A stretch of 64,000 bases of DNA. Source: Blastocladiella emersonii ATCC 22665 (lineage: Eukaryota > Blastocladiomycota > Blastocladiomycetes > Blastocladiales > Blastocladiaceae). The position numbers were made by a program, and so were the translations under genes. Numbering within the stretch: position 1 is the stretch's first letter; each line of letters begins with the position of its first letter. The stretch covers positions 806,001 through 870,000 of the forward strand of contig JANHCV010000002.1 in the NCBI GenBank assembly GCA_025594325.1, written 5' to 3'. The notes below the pieces were generated by a model. It saw only the letters and a list, made by a program, of their open reading frames with translations, had not been told where the DNA came from and searched no databases. This document shows positions 21,492-31,600 of this stretch, piece by piece.

Positions 21492-22392
21492 TCAAATGAA
21501 ATCAAACGAGATCGAGGCCTCGCGCGGAGCCAGAGCCCTCACGCGATGCTGCGTCGCTGAGGACACAGTGTTGCCAGCAAGCTCGAGAAGTTTGAGGGAA
21601 TCAGGGAGCTGACTCGCGAGCAGGATGATTGCCTCGTCCTCCAAGTTGGGAAGCATCAAGATCAGTTGCTCAAGTTGCTTTGGCATGTGCTGGGCGAGCA
21701 GATGAGCGCCCTTGGACCCGATGAGGTTGCCGCTGAGATCAAGAACACGTAGCGATGATGGTAGCTGGGGCAAAAGGACAACAAGATCGCTGTCCTTGAG
21801 ATGTGCACTGCGGACAACGAACTTGATAAGCGTGGAGGGAAGCGCATTCGCAATAGACCGGATTCCTTGCCCGCTCAAGTAGTTGTGAGACATTGTCGGG
21901 GTAAGCAGCGCTGCAGGAAGTTGCAGCGAGCAGTTGGAGGCCTGGCCGAATCCGATGCGGCAGTTATCAAGATGGAGCTCTTGGAGATGCGAGATCAAAC
22001 TGTCCAGGTGCTAGCCCCAGCGCAGCAAGGCTGCCCGCATGAAAACAGTGAGCGGCAGCCGGGGGAACATCTCGCCCACGAAACCACTCGAGGGCTGCAA
22101 GCTTCTTCTCCAGAGCAGCAGCTTCGAGACCGTCCATCGTGACTGTCGTCGACAGGCCGAGCTCGAGTCGCCGTTCAAGGACATCCACGCGTCCGGCGGC
22201 ACACGCTGCGTCGACCGAGAACCTCGGCAACCAATCAAGGATAGCGCGCTGAACGCCGGGAGCGCCAGCGTGGCGTAAGACGCGGGCATAATGCAAAATG
22301 GAGGTATCGCTGAGATCCTCGTGCAAGTAGACGGCGCGGACGAGAATCTCCTCGAGGATGTGTGAGACGCTCTTCCAAGCTAATTGCGTCAT
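21492..22392 (-). pseudogene. Damaged paralogue of the LRR gene at 18351-20005
   Basis: The N-terminal frame (ATG at 22392, MTQLAWKS...) aligns with the intact paralogue over about 130 residues, sharing ILV-AV-LH, YARVLRH, APGVQRAILD, VDAACAAGRV-VLERRL and LGLST. After ALGLAPGQ the frame runs into a stop, while the LRR part (21492 to about 22010) continues in another frame. The intact copy has an intron plus the exon-2 start at this place, and here both appear deleted, producing the shift. Only about five or six LRR units remain, against about a dozen in the intact copy. A rescue intron ending at GGGCTAG next to the junction is conceivable, but I see no matching consensus donor that keeps the conserved residues. 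Confidence 0.6.
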
Positions 22393-22623
22393 GTTACATT
22401 CGCTATACATGAGCCGTTGGTGCTGAGGAGAGAGTGAAGCAACGATGTGGCCAACTAGAGGCTCTCCGGCTCAAGGCAGCGAGGCGCATGAGGAAATGAG
22501 TCGCGCATGCACGTCAGCTGATTTCCCGACACGTCCCTCGATGCGTCTCGCGGGCACGCGTCTCACGACAGCAACCAGCGAAGCAAAAGGTGGTATTCTA
22601 TGTAGACTCTCGGAAACACTCTC

Positions 22624-23547
22624 CTACGCGGGCATGCGCGATCCGTACTCCTTGCGCTTGACGACGCGGAACCCGCGGAACGCCCAGAGGCCGGCCGTGA
22701 ACACGCCGAGGATCACCGCGAGCCCGAGGACGGCGGGGCCGAGCACGTCGACGTTCTTGTTGACGGCGTAGTTGGCGACGAGGGTCCAGGTGCCGACGCC
22801 CGTGATGATGGGGTCCTGCGCCCACAGGGCGAGCCAGATCTCGCCGACGCCGAGCAGGACGAGTCCGGCTACCGTCTGCGGGATCACATCGCTCGTGCGC
22901 GCCGACGACACGGCCCACAGGTTGACGAGGCACGCACCCATGAGCCAGGCCGTGTAGAAGGAGAAGCCGACGTGCACGCAGACGTACTCGAGCCACGAGC
23001 ACGACGCGCCGCGGTGGCGCAGCTTGAGGCGGGCGTAGATGATGAGGTTGGTGGCGAGGATGGCCGTGATCAGGACCACCGACAGGGGCTTCTGGCCGTA
23101 CGCCCACAGCACGATCCAGCTCATGTTGAGCGCCGCGTTGACGGGGAACACCCACCCGACCGCGTCGTTGAGCATCGCCGAGTCGTACGACCGCGGCAGG
23201 ATCTGGTAGATGCCCCACGCCGCGAGGAACATGTAGATGATGCCCCAGATACCTGTGAGTGTGCGTTAGTAGCCCGTACGTTACGCAAGGCTCAGCAGAG
23301 AGGGCGTACTGAAGGCGTAGCCCGCGGGCACAAAGTAGTTGGGCAGTGCGTCCGACACCTCGTTGGTGCGGACGCCGTTGTAGAGCGTCGTGTTGGCGAG
23401 CCCGTTGACGACGAACACGGCGATGAGCATGACGAGGTTGACGACGCGGATGAGCGGCGCGCCGAACACCCGCGGCAACCGGTCTTCGAACGACTTGGAC
23501 GAGTCCATCTTCACAGGTTCAGGGTGGATAGGTGGTTGTTGCGACAT
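22624..23547 (-). CDS. TspO/tryptophan-rich-sensory-like multi-pass membrane protein
   Basis: Two exons, 23310-23547 and 22624-23252, separated by a 57-bp intron (GTACGC...CTCACAG with CTAAC upstream). The join restores the conserved PAGYAFSIWG motif across the splice; 288 aa. About eight hydrophobic segments are visible. The pattern (N-V-LAN..., EVSD, PAGYAFSIWG, GW-FPVNAALN-SW) matches a bacterial and eukaryotic family usually annotated as tryptophan-rich sensory (TspO/MBR-like) or permease-like membrane protein. Biochemical function is uncertain: TspO relatives bind tetrapyrroles or sterols, but this longer family is not characterised well enough to claim that. A TATAAAG lies about 45 bases upstream of the ATG. 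Confidence 0.7.
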
Positions 23548-24004
23548 GAGCGAGCGAGCGGTCCTCGGTTGAGAGGGAGCGCCGCGGTCTTTATAGCTCA
23601 GCGCAAGGTCACAGTCAGCGAGCGCTAGGGTTCTGGGCGGCAGTGGTGGCCGCGGCGGCCATCGTAGCGCTGCACGCTTCGGGTGCCAGGGGGCGCGGCG
23701 CGCGACGCGAACACGACGCGAAAATGTCTCGCGGGCGCGGCGCGAGACAGCGGCCTTGGTCAGCGGCCTGCATCCGAGCGCCCGCTCGATCGCGATGGCC
23801 GCCGCCACAGAGCCGCCACAGCCACAGCGGGCTGCAGCCGGCCGGAAAAACCGTGGCCGAGGGTTCTCTGCTCAGAAATCGATCTCGGCGTTGGTCGTCG
23901 TCAAAAAGGAGCTCTCTCGACTCGCGCTTCATCCTATTCATCATGTCCCTCCTCCTCCTCCTCCTCATTCGGATCGGTCAATACATCATACACTTGATCT
24001 CACA
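23548..24004. other. intergenic region
   Basis: Apart from the TATA box, no gene is seen. It separates the TspO-like start from the 3' end of the F-box gene; both are on the minus strand. Confidence 0.4.
23589..23595 (-). promoter_or_regulatory. TATA box of the TspO-like gene
   Basis: Minus-strand TATAAAG, 42-48 bases upstream of the ATG at 23547, in GC-rich surroundings where such a sequence stands out. Confidence 0.45.
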
Positions 24005-27000
24005 CTACTTCCCGCCGCCGCTGCTACCGCCCGCGCGCGGCCCCATAAAGTCGCGGAGCACGTCGGCCATGGCGCGGCGCGCGAGTTCGTGGAGCTCGGG
24101 CGACACGCTGGGCAGGCCGCCGGCGTCGCGGGCCGTGGCGAAGAGCTGGGCGCCGTCGAGGATGAGCTCGGTCGTCGGGTACGCGTTGCCGGCAGAGGCG
24201 GCCGCGGCGCGGAACAGGTCCTGGTCAGACCCGGTCGCGGCCGCCGCGAGGTTGGCGATCATGGCCTGCAGCTGGCCCGCCGCCGCGCTGTTGGTGGCGG
24301 TGGTGGTGCCGGTCCCGGCGGTCCCGCGGCCGGGGTTGGCGTTGACCGCGTGGAGCAGGTCCGCCGCCATGACCTCGCCCGTGGCGGACGCCGAAAGCCC
24401 GAGGAGCATGGCGGCGCCGCCGGCCGAAAACGCCGGGTCGCTGGCGAACCCGCGCGCCGCCGCGTCGAGGTCGGCGTACACTTGGTTCGCCGTGATCGTC
24501 GCGCCGTTGCTGCCGGTCCCGGCGGCACCGTTCCCGTTACCCGTGGCGAGCGGGAGCGGGACCGACGTGACGAGCGCGTTCCACGCTTGCCCGGACGCGA
24601 CGTGGCCCGTGGCGCCGGTCGCCGAGAGACCCTTGGCGGCGGCCGTCGACCCGGGCTTGCCCGACGAGGTCAGCGACACGGTGGTGCCCGCAATGCGCTG
24701 CGCGAGCGACTCGAGCATCGACACGATGCCCTCGGGGACGTCATCCGAAATCTCGAACGTGGCGCTGCCCGTGAACGTCGCGGTCGCAGTAGTCGCCGTC
24801 GCCGTCGTCGCGCCGCCACCCGACGTGGCGGCGGGATCGCGGCGCCGGTTGCTCCCGTTCGACGCCGCCACGGGGATCTGGGTGGCGATCAGGTGCCGCC
24901 CGTCGCGGTCGTTCTGCGCCGCGGCGATGCGGATCGACGACGCCTTGAGCTCCTCCATGGCGGCCTGGATGCGGTCCATGAACGCGGGGTCGTTGACGTC
25001 GCCGCTGATAGTCCCGAACGACGCCGACGACGACGAAGGCTGCTGGCCGGACGTAGCGGGGCGCGCTGCAGCGGCGGCAGCAGCCGCGTCGGCGGCCTCC
25101 TGCCGTTCGAGCTGCCGCTGCGCCTCGCACTCGCCGCACGGGCACTCGGACGACTTGCGCAGGTCGACGGTCGAGGCCGCAGCGGGCGCGGCGGCGGCCG
25201 TCGCCGCCGTCGGGGTGACGGGCCGGGTGGGCGCCGTGTGGAAGTCGGCGGGGACGGCGGCGGCCTTGGCGCCGTTGACGGCGGGCGTCACGGTCGCGTT
25301 GGGCGTCGACAGGTTGCCGAACACGACGCCGTCCGAGTTGTACTGGTCGGGCAGCGGCGGCACGGCCGCGTACGTGTCCTTGAACGAGCGCCACGCCGTG
25401 TCGAGGGCCGACGCGTCGGACCCGTTGGCGGCGGTGACGGCGGGCACGCCGTTGACCGAAGACGACGGAGCGAGCTGATCGCCGCCGCCGTACGCACCGG
25501 GCTCGTCGTCGGCGTACTCCTCTTCCTCGTCTTCCTCATCTTCGTCGTCGTCGTAGTGCTCCTCGCCGACACGGCGGTCGAGCTCGGCGGCGGCAGCCGT
25601 GAGGCGAACCGCGGCAGCGGCCATCTGGCGGCAGTGCTCGCACGGGGTGCCATCGGCGTGCGTGGCGCCGTCGGGGTGGGCGACGGCGGACCAGGCGGGC
25701 GGGTTGTCGGCCGCGGCGTGCGAGTGATGATGGTGATGCGGATCGTGCGCGGCCGCGTGGTGGTGGTGCGGGTGGTGGTGGGCGTGGTCGGGGAGATCGC
25801 CGCCCTGGTCGTGCGAGCACCCGAGGCAGGTGATGCGACCGGCGGCGTCGGACTGGTGGTCGGCGGCCTTGACGTTGGGCGGGTCGTCGAGGGGGACGGC
25901 GGGCGGGTCGAGGAACGAGTCGGCGCACTCGAGGCAGACGAACTGGTCGCACCCGTTGCACGGGTACGCCTCCTCGACGCACTGGTCGCACAGCTCCTCG
26001 CCGCAGTCGGCGCACGTCAGCGCGTACTGGTGCACGCCGCGGCCGTCGGTCGGCGCCGCCGTCGCAAAGCACTGGGTGCAGAAAAAGTGCTTGATCTTGG
26101 CGCCGCAGTGCATGCACTCGTAGTACTCGAGCACCAGGTGGTCCTCGCACTGCACGACCGAGCATATTTTGCACTGCTTGGCCTTGGCGTCGTCCTGGTG
26201 GATGCACGCGAAGCACACGCCGCGCGGGACGATGGTGCAGCACGGCACGTCGGGCGGCAGCGCGGCAAACTCGCCAAACGCCGAGCCCGATGAGGACGAC
26301 GTGGATCCCGACGCCGTCGAGTCGGCCGACGACCCGGGTGGCTCATCGCTGCCGTCGGCGCCGGCGCCATCCGCGTAGCCGTCGTTGTAGGCGTGGCTCT
26401 GGAGCTGCGGTCGGTGGTGGCGATGGAAGGCGGGGTCGTCGAGGTGGTGGGCGTGCTTGCCGCCGTGGCCCTGGTCGCAGCGGCACGTCGAGTGAATGAC
26501 GGGGGCGACCATGTGCGGGGGCTGCGGAGCGCTGAGCGAGGAGAGGGTGACGGCGGGGTCGCGAGCGTCCTCGCCGCGGCGGCCGCGGATCGAGATGGGC
26601 GAGAGGGCGATCTCGGGGTCGACGGGGGTGCAGGGCGAGGGCGAGGCGTAGCGCTCGCCGCAGGAGCGGCACTTTGTCCACGAGAGGTACGGGGAGGGGC
26701 GGTCGAGGAGGCGGGCGGGCGAGGGCGGCAGGTGCTGGTACCGCTGGACGACGGCGTGGAGGAACGTGTTCATGCGCCGGACCCAGGCGTCGAGCAGAGC
26801 GTCGAAGGAGGGCACCTCGTACATTGGCGGGTGGCCGCGCACGACGAGGCGGACGGGGCTCTTGAGGTTGGCGTCGAGCTTCTCGTCGTCCCACTCGCTG
26901 AGGCCGCGCAGGGTCCAGTACGGGATGGAGACGACGCGGAGCGAGGGGAAGTCGTCGCTGTTGAGGATGCGGGTGAGCACCTTGGCGGGGCGGAACGAGT

Positions 27001-27550
27001 CGGGGGTGGTGGCAAAGGGCGGGAAGGCGACGTGGACGATGCGGCTCCGCAGGGCGACGGAGGCGTAGCTCAGGAAGGCGAGGTACTCGGCGCGAGTGAA
27101 GCGGGCGAGATCCAGGGTCCGCGTGTCCTTGAGCAGGCTGCTCGCGGGCGACGCCGAGGCGCGGCCGAGCGGGTCCCACAGGATGAAGGCGCCCGGGAAG
27201 ACGGTGACGCTGGACGGGGTGGGCGACAGCCACAGGCGCTCGGACGAGAAGGCGATGTGGCGCAGGACGCGGCAGCAGAAGGCGAGCGGCAGCGGCGACG
27301 GCACGGAGAGCAGGATGCGCTCAATGGCGGCGGGCGGCAGCTGCGACAGTACGATCTGGCTGCCGGGCGGGTAGGGCGACTGCGGCGGGTGCAGCGTCGT
27401 GGTCGCAGCCTTGGCCGGGGCGGCGGCAGCGGCCGCGCCCGCAGGCGGCGGAAGCTGCTGCTGCTGCTTGGGGCTCGAGCGGCCGCGCTGGGACGGCTTG
27501 GCGGCGGCATGCTTGCGCCCGCCGCGCGACCCGGTGTGCCGTTTCCCCAT
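24005..27550 (-). CDS. F-box protein with Cys-rich zinc domain and His-rich linker
   Basis: An unspliced 1181-aa protein. After a basic, Gln/Ala-rich N-terminus comes an F-box (about residues 68-110, LPPAAIERILLSV...FCCRVLRHIA). A leucine-bearing region of about 200 residues follows. A Cys-rich block at about residues 430-560 has repeated C-x2-C and C-x2-H pairs (CFAC, CKIC, CMHC, CTQC, CADC, CDQC, CNGC, CLEC), giving several B-box- or RING-like zinc knuckles. A His-rich loop (HHHPHHHHAAAHDPHHHHH) comes next, then an acidic patch and a long low-complexity Ala/Thr/Gly tail. F-box proteins link substrates to SCF ubiquitin ligases; the zinc block would be the substrate or partner module (inference). 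The antisense strand is open for 845 codons, but that is a shadow of the high GC. Confidence 0.75.
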   Translation of the reverse strand: MGKRHTGSRGGRKHAAAKPSQRGRSSPKQQQQLPPPAGAAAAAAPAKAATTTLHPPQSPYPPGSQIVLSQLPPAAIERILLSVPSPLPLAFCCRVLRHIAFSSERLWLSPTPSSVTVFPGAFILWDPLGRASASPASSLLKDTRTLDLARFTRAEYLAFLSYASVALRSRIVHVAFPPFATTPDSFRPAKVLTRILNSDDFPSLRVVSIPYWTLRGLSEWDDEKLDANLKSPVRLVVRGHPPMYEVPSFDALLDAWVRRMNTFLHAVVQRYQHLPPSPARLLDRPSPYLSWTKCRSCGERYASPSPCTPVDPEIALSPISIRGRRGEDARDPAVTLSSLSAPQPPHMVAPVIHSTCRCDQGHGGKHAHHLDDPAFHRHHRPQLQSHAYNDGYADGAGADGSDEPPGSSADSTASGSTSSSSGSAFGEFAALPPDVPCCTIVPRGVCFACIHQDDAKAKQCKICSVVQCEDHLVLEYYECMHCGAKIKHFFCTQCFATAAPTDGRGVHQYALTCADCGEELCDQCVEEAYPCNGCDQFVCLECADSFLDPPAVPLDDPPNVKAADHQSDAAGRITCLGCSHDQGGDLPDHAHHHPHHHHAAAHDPHHHHHSHAAADNPPAWSAVAHPDGATHADGTPCEHCRQMAAAAVRLTAAAAELDRRVGEEHYDDDEDEEDEEEEYADDEPGAYGGGDQLAPSSSVNGVPAVTAANGSDASALDTAWRSFKDTYAAVPPLPDQYNSDGVVFGNLSTPNATVTPAVNGAKAAAVPADFHTAPTRPVTPTAATAAAAPAAASTVDLRKSSECPCGECEAQRQLERQEAADAAAAAAAARPATSGQQPSSSSASFGTISGDVNDPAFMDRIQAAMEELKASSIRIAAAQNDRDGRHLIATQIPVAASNGSNRRRDPAATSGGGATTATATTATATFTGSATFEISDDVPEGIVSMLESLAQRIAGTTVSLTSSGKPGSTAAAKGLSATGATGHVASGQAWNALVTSVPLPLATGNGNGAAGTGSNGATITANQVYADLDAAARGFASDPAFSAGGAAMLLGLSASATGEVMAADLLHAVNANPGRGTAGTGTTTATNSAAAGQLQAMIANLAAAATGSDQDLFRAAAASAGNAYPTTELILDGAQLFATARDAGGLPSVSPELHELARRAMADVLRDFMGPRAGGSSGGGK

Positions 27551-28697
27551 GATGGCGGCGGATCACGAGCTACGGGAGCGAGAGAGCGCGGAGCGTGAGA
27601 TGAGTGCACTCGCTCATCGGCGGGCGAGCGCAGGCGGGACGGACCAGGTGGTGTCGCTGGGGCGGATCAGCGAGGCCAGAGGTCGGTGGTGATCGAGCGC
27701 GGGGCGGTGGAGCGGCCCGGTCGAAGCGTGGAAGGCGGGCGCCGTCGAGAGGGGCAGGCGGCGGCCGGCAGACAGAGTATATGCGGTGTCGGCGCGCGGG
27801 CGGGCGGCGGTGTCGATGCGTCAGAGCTCCGTTGCAGCAGGTCGCGGCGTCGCAGTGCGGACGGGGCGCGTTGCAGGGGGAGCGGCGGCGATGCGGGCGC
27901 GGTGAATGCGTCGGCGCGGGTGGGGCCGCCCGAAACGCTGAGCGCAGAACGCAGAACCGCTGGGATCCGAGCGAACGCGTCACCTGACCCGCGCAGCCCC
28001 CAACAACCGGTCAGGCGCAGCCGCGTGACCCGAACACACACCGCCGCCCGACGCGTCGCGCCATGCCGCCCATGCGCGCGCGAGGCGCCACACCATGCGA
28101 GCGCGGGCTTGGGCGCTGGGCGCCGGCGCGGTGGCACCTCATGGACTCGAACGCGGATGCAACAATACACTTACTTTTTCTTGAACACTCGCTCGCCCGT
28201 GACATCGCCCGCGACGTCCTCGCCCCGTCCCAGCTGGGCTCGGGAGTGCGCACAAGCACAGGGCTGGCCCCAGACTGGGCTTGACGGGTGGATGATTCAA
28301 CCTCACCGTGGGCATCGCCTGCGCTTCCGTACAAGGCGCCGCGATGCTCGCTTGTAAAACACGTCTGACACGGCGCGGCAGCTTGGAATCGGGCACAGCC
28401 TGCTCCGTGGCGCCGGCGACGGTTGAGTCAACCGTTCCGCAACGGAACCTGCAGTGGCGCGCCGCGTCACAGCCTCCGCTGCTTGTGCCGGTGCACCGCT
28501 CCTCGACCCTCTTTGCGTTGACTCAACCGTCACCGGCGACACGCGCTGACACGAGCGAACCGTTGCTCCGCTAAATCGCGCACGGACTGCTACGCTTCGC
28601 ATCATCACCCGATCCTACAAATCGTTTGCGCGCCCCTCCCTGCCTTTGCTCCATCAATCTTCACTCCGCCTTGCGCTCGGCCCCTCCACTCGCGCGC
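27551..28697. other. divergent promoter region between F-box gene and ABC transporter
   Basis: About 1.15 kb lying between two gene starts that point away from each other, so it should hold both promoters. No ORF resembles a protein. ACGCGT sites occur near 27977 and 28049. No clear TATA box or spliced gene is seen. Confidence 0.45.
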
Positions 28698-31600
28698 ATG
28701 ACGGCCAACAACTCCAAGGCCGCGAACACGGCGACGCCGTCGGGCGACGACGCCATCCCGCTCGTCGACGCGAGTCGGACCGACGACAGCGCTGCTGCTC
28801 CTGCACCTTCGACACCGCAACTCGTGCCCTTCCTCGACCTCTTCCGCTACGCCGACGGTCGCGACCGCGCCATGATGGCCGTGGGCCTCGTGGGCGCTGC
28901 CGCCTACGGTACGCCTTCTACTTTCGCCGCCCCACATCCCGCCTCGCATCAACCACGGCTGATCCCCTTCCTCCTTGCCCGCTCCCAGGTTGCATCCAGC
29001 CGCTGTTCAGCGTCATGATCGGCTCCATGTCGCAGCCCTTCCTCGACTACGAGCTCGCCCGCCAGTCGGCCCGCGCCGCCGCCGCCGGTTCCATAGACCT
29101 CGACCTCGAGCTTGCCAAATCCAAGCTGCGCAACGACCTCATGCCCGCCATCTGGCTGTTCGTTGGCCTCGGTTTCGCCAGCCTCGTCGCCTCGTACCTG
29201 ATGCAGTCCATGTGGACCTACTCGGGCGAGCGCCAGGCCCGCCGTCTTCGCCGCCTCTTCCTCGCCTCGGCCCTGCGCCAGGACATGGCGTGGTTCGACA
29301 AGCACTCGCCCGGCAGCCTAACCACCCAGCTCACCAGCGACGCCATCCTGTTTCAGGAGGGCACCTCCGAGAAGGTCGGCATCGCGCTCTCGGCCATGGT
29401 CCAGTTTGCCTCCGGCGTCATCATCGCTCTCATCACCAGTACGTCCGATTTCTTCTTCTCGTCGGTGTTGATCGACGAACACTCACGGTCGTCGCTCCAG
29501 GCTGGAAGATCACCCTCGCCATCCTCGCCTGCGTCCCCTTCGTCTTCGCGAGCGCCATCAAGGTCAATGGGCTCACCGCCACCACCGCCATGGCCGCCCA
29601 GGCGTCCTACCGCGAGGCCGGCGCGCTCGCCCAGGAGGCCCTCGCCAACATTCGCGTCGTCGCCATGTTCGGCGGCCTGCAGCGCGCCCGCGCCGCCTTC
29701 AACCGTCTCGTCGACGCTCCCACCCGCCTCAGCGAGCGCACCGCGTGGTTCGGCGGCCTCGGCTTCGGCATCTTCCACGGCGCCTCCAACATCATCTACT
29801 CGATCGGGTTCATCTTCGGCGCCTACCTCGTTCGCGACGGCGCCATGACTGGCGGCCAGGTTATCGTACGTTACTCTCTCGCTTCGGACCGCACCACACT
29901 CGAGACTTGACACTCACACGCCATGCCCTCGTGCTCGTGCTCGTGCTACAGCAAACCATCTTCGCACTCATGAACGGCGTGTGGGCCATCGTCGGCCTCA
30001 GCCCGAACCTGCAGGCCATTGCCAAGGCGCGCGGCACCGCGGTCCAGCTCTTCGCCATCATCGAGAACCAGCCCACGGTCGTCGACGGCCACCTCGCCCC
30101 CGTCAAGCTCGCCGGTCGCATCGAGTTCCGCGACGTGACCTTCGCCTACCCGTCGCGCCCCGACGTCACGGTACTTAACGGCTTCAACCTCGTCGCCGAA
30201 CCCGGACAAACCATTGCTTTGGTCGGTCCGACGGGCTCGGCCAAGTCGACCTGCTTCCAGCTTCTCCTTCGGTACGCGTGGCTGCTCGGCTCGTGCTGTC
30301 GCGTTCTCGGCGATCGCTAACATGGTCGCCTCACACTCTGCAGCTTCTACGACGCGTGCGGCGGCTGCATCACCATCGACGGCGTGCCCATCAAGGACCT
30401 CTCGCTCAAGTGGCTGCGCCAGCACATTGGCATCGTCAGCCAGGATGCGGCTCTGGTACGGCCTGTTCGCCCGCTCGGATCTCACCCATTGCGCGCAGAA
30501 CGCTGACCCGTCCGACTCGCACGACTAGTTTGACGCCACCATCGCCGAAAACGTGGCGTACGGCGCGGCCGAGGGCCAGACCGTGACGCAGGCCGACATC
30601 GAGCGCGCGTGCCGCGCCGCCAACGCCCACGACTTTATCATGCAGCTCCCGCGCGGCTACGACACGCTCGTCGGCGAGGGCTCCTCGCTTATCAGCGGCG
30701 GGTACGTTTCCCCTCGCTCCTCGCACCGCTCGCGGACATCCACTAACCCGCTGAATCGACTCGCCCGATACACAGCCAGCGCCAGCGCATCGCCATCGCA
30801 CGCGCCCTCATCAAGGACCCGACCATTTTGCTGCTCGACGAGAGTACTGCGGCGCTCGACGCCGCGTCCGAGGCCGTCGTGCAGGCCGCGCTCGACGAGG
30901 CCGCCAAGGGCCGCACCACCATCGTGATCGCGCACCGCCTCGCCACCATCCGCAACGCCTCGCGCATCCACGCAGTTTCGGCCGGCCGCGTCGTCGAGTC
31001 GGGCACCCACGCCGAGCTCGTCGCCCGCAACGGCATGTACGCCGACCTCGTCGCCGCCCAGAACATCAAGCGCACCGAGCCGGTGCCCGTCGACTCGACC
31101 CCGGACGTCGTCCCCACCGCCGCCAACCCCGCCAAGGCCACCGCCACGGCCGTCACGATCGCCGCCGCCGCCGAGACCCCGAAAAAGACCAAGCTCGAGC
31201 TGCTCGCCGACCTCGAGGCCGAGGCCAAGGCGGCCGAGGACGCGCAGCTGCTCCTCAGCCAGCGCAGCATCCCGTGGACGCGCGTCGCGCAGCTGCAGGC
31301 GCCCGAGTGGTGGCTCGTGGCCATCGGGATCGTCACGGGCACCGCGACGGGTCTCGGGATGCCGTTCGTCGGTCTGCTCATCGGCGAGGCGCTCTCGGCG
31401 TACACGCTGCCCGTCGCCGACGGGTCGATGCTGCGCGAGGCGACCAAGTGGGGCTTCGTGTACGTGGCGATCGGCGTCGCGACGCTGCTCCTCACGACGG
31501 TCCAGTACGGCACGCTGGGCGTGGCGGGCGAGCGGCTCACGCGGCGCGTGCGGCAGACCATGTTCGCGTCGATGCTGCGGCAGGACGCGGCGTGGTACGA

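Noticed and set aside
23756..26293. 845-codon open frame antisense to the F-box gene
   Set aside because: Composition (Arg/Gly/Val-rich), lack of any domain, and exact overlap with a coherent minus-strand gene mark it as a GC-driven shadow.
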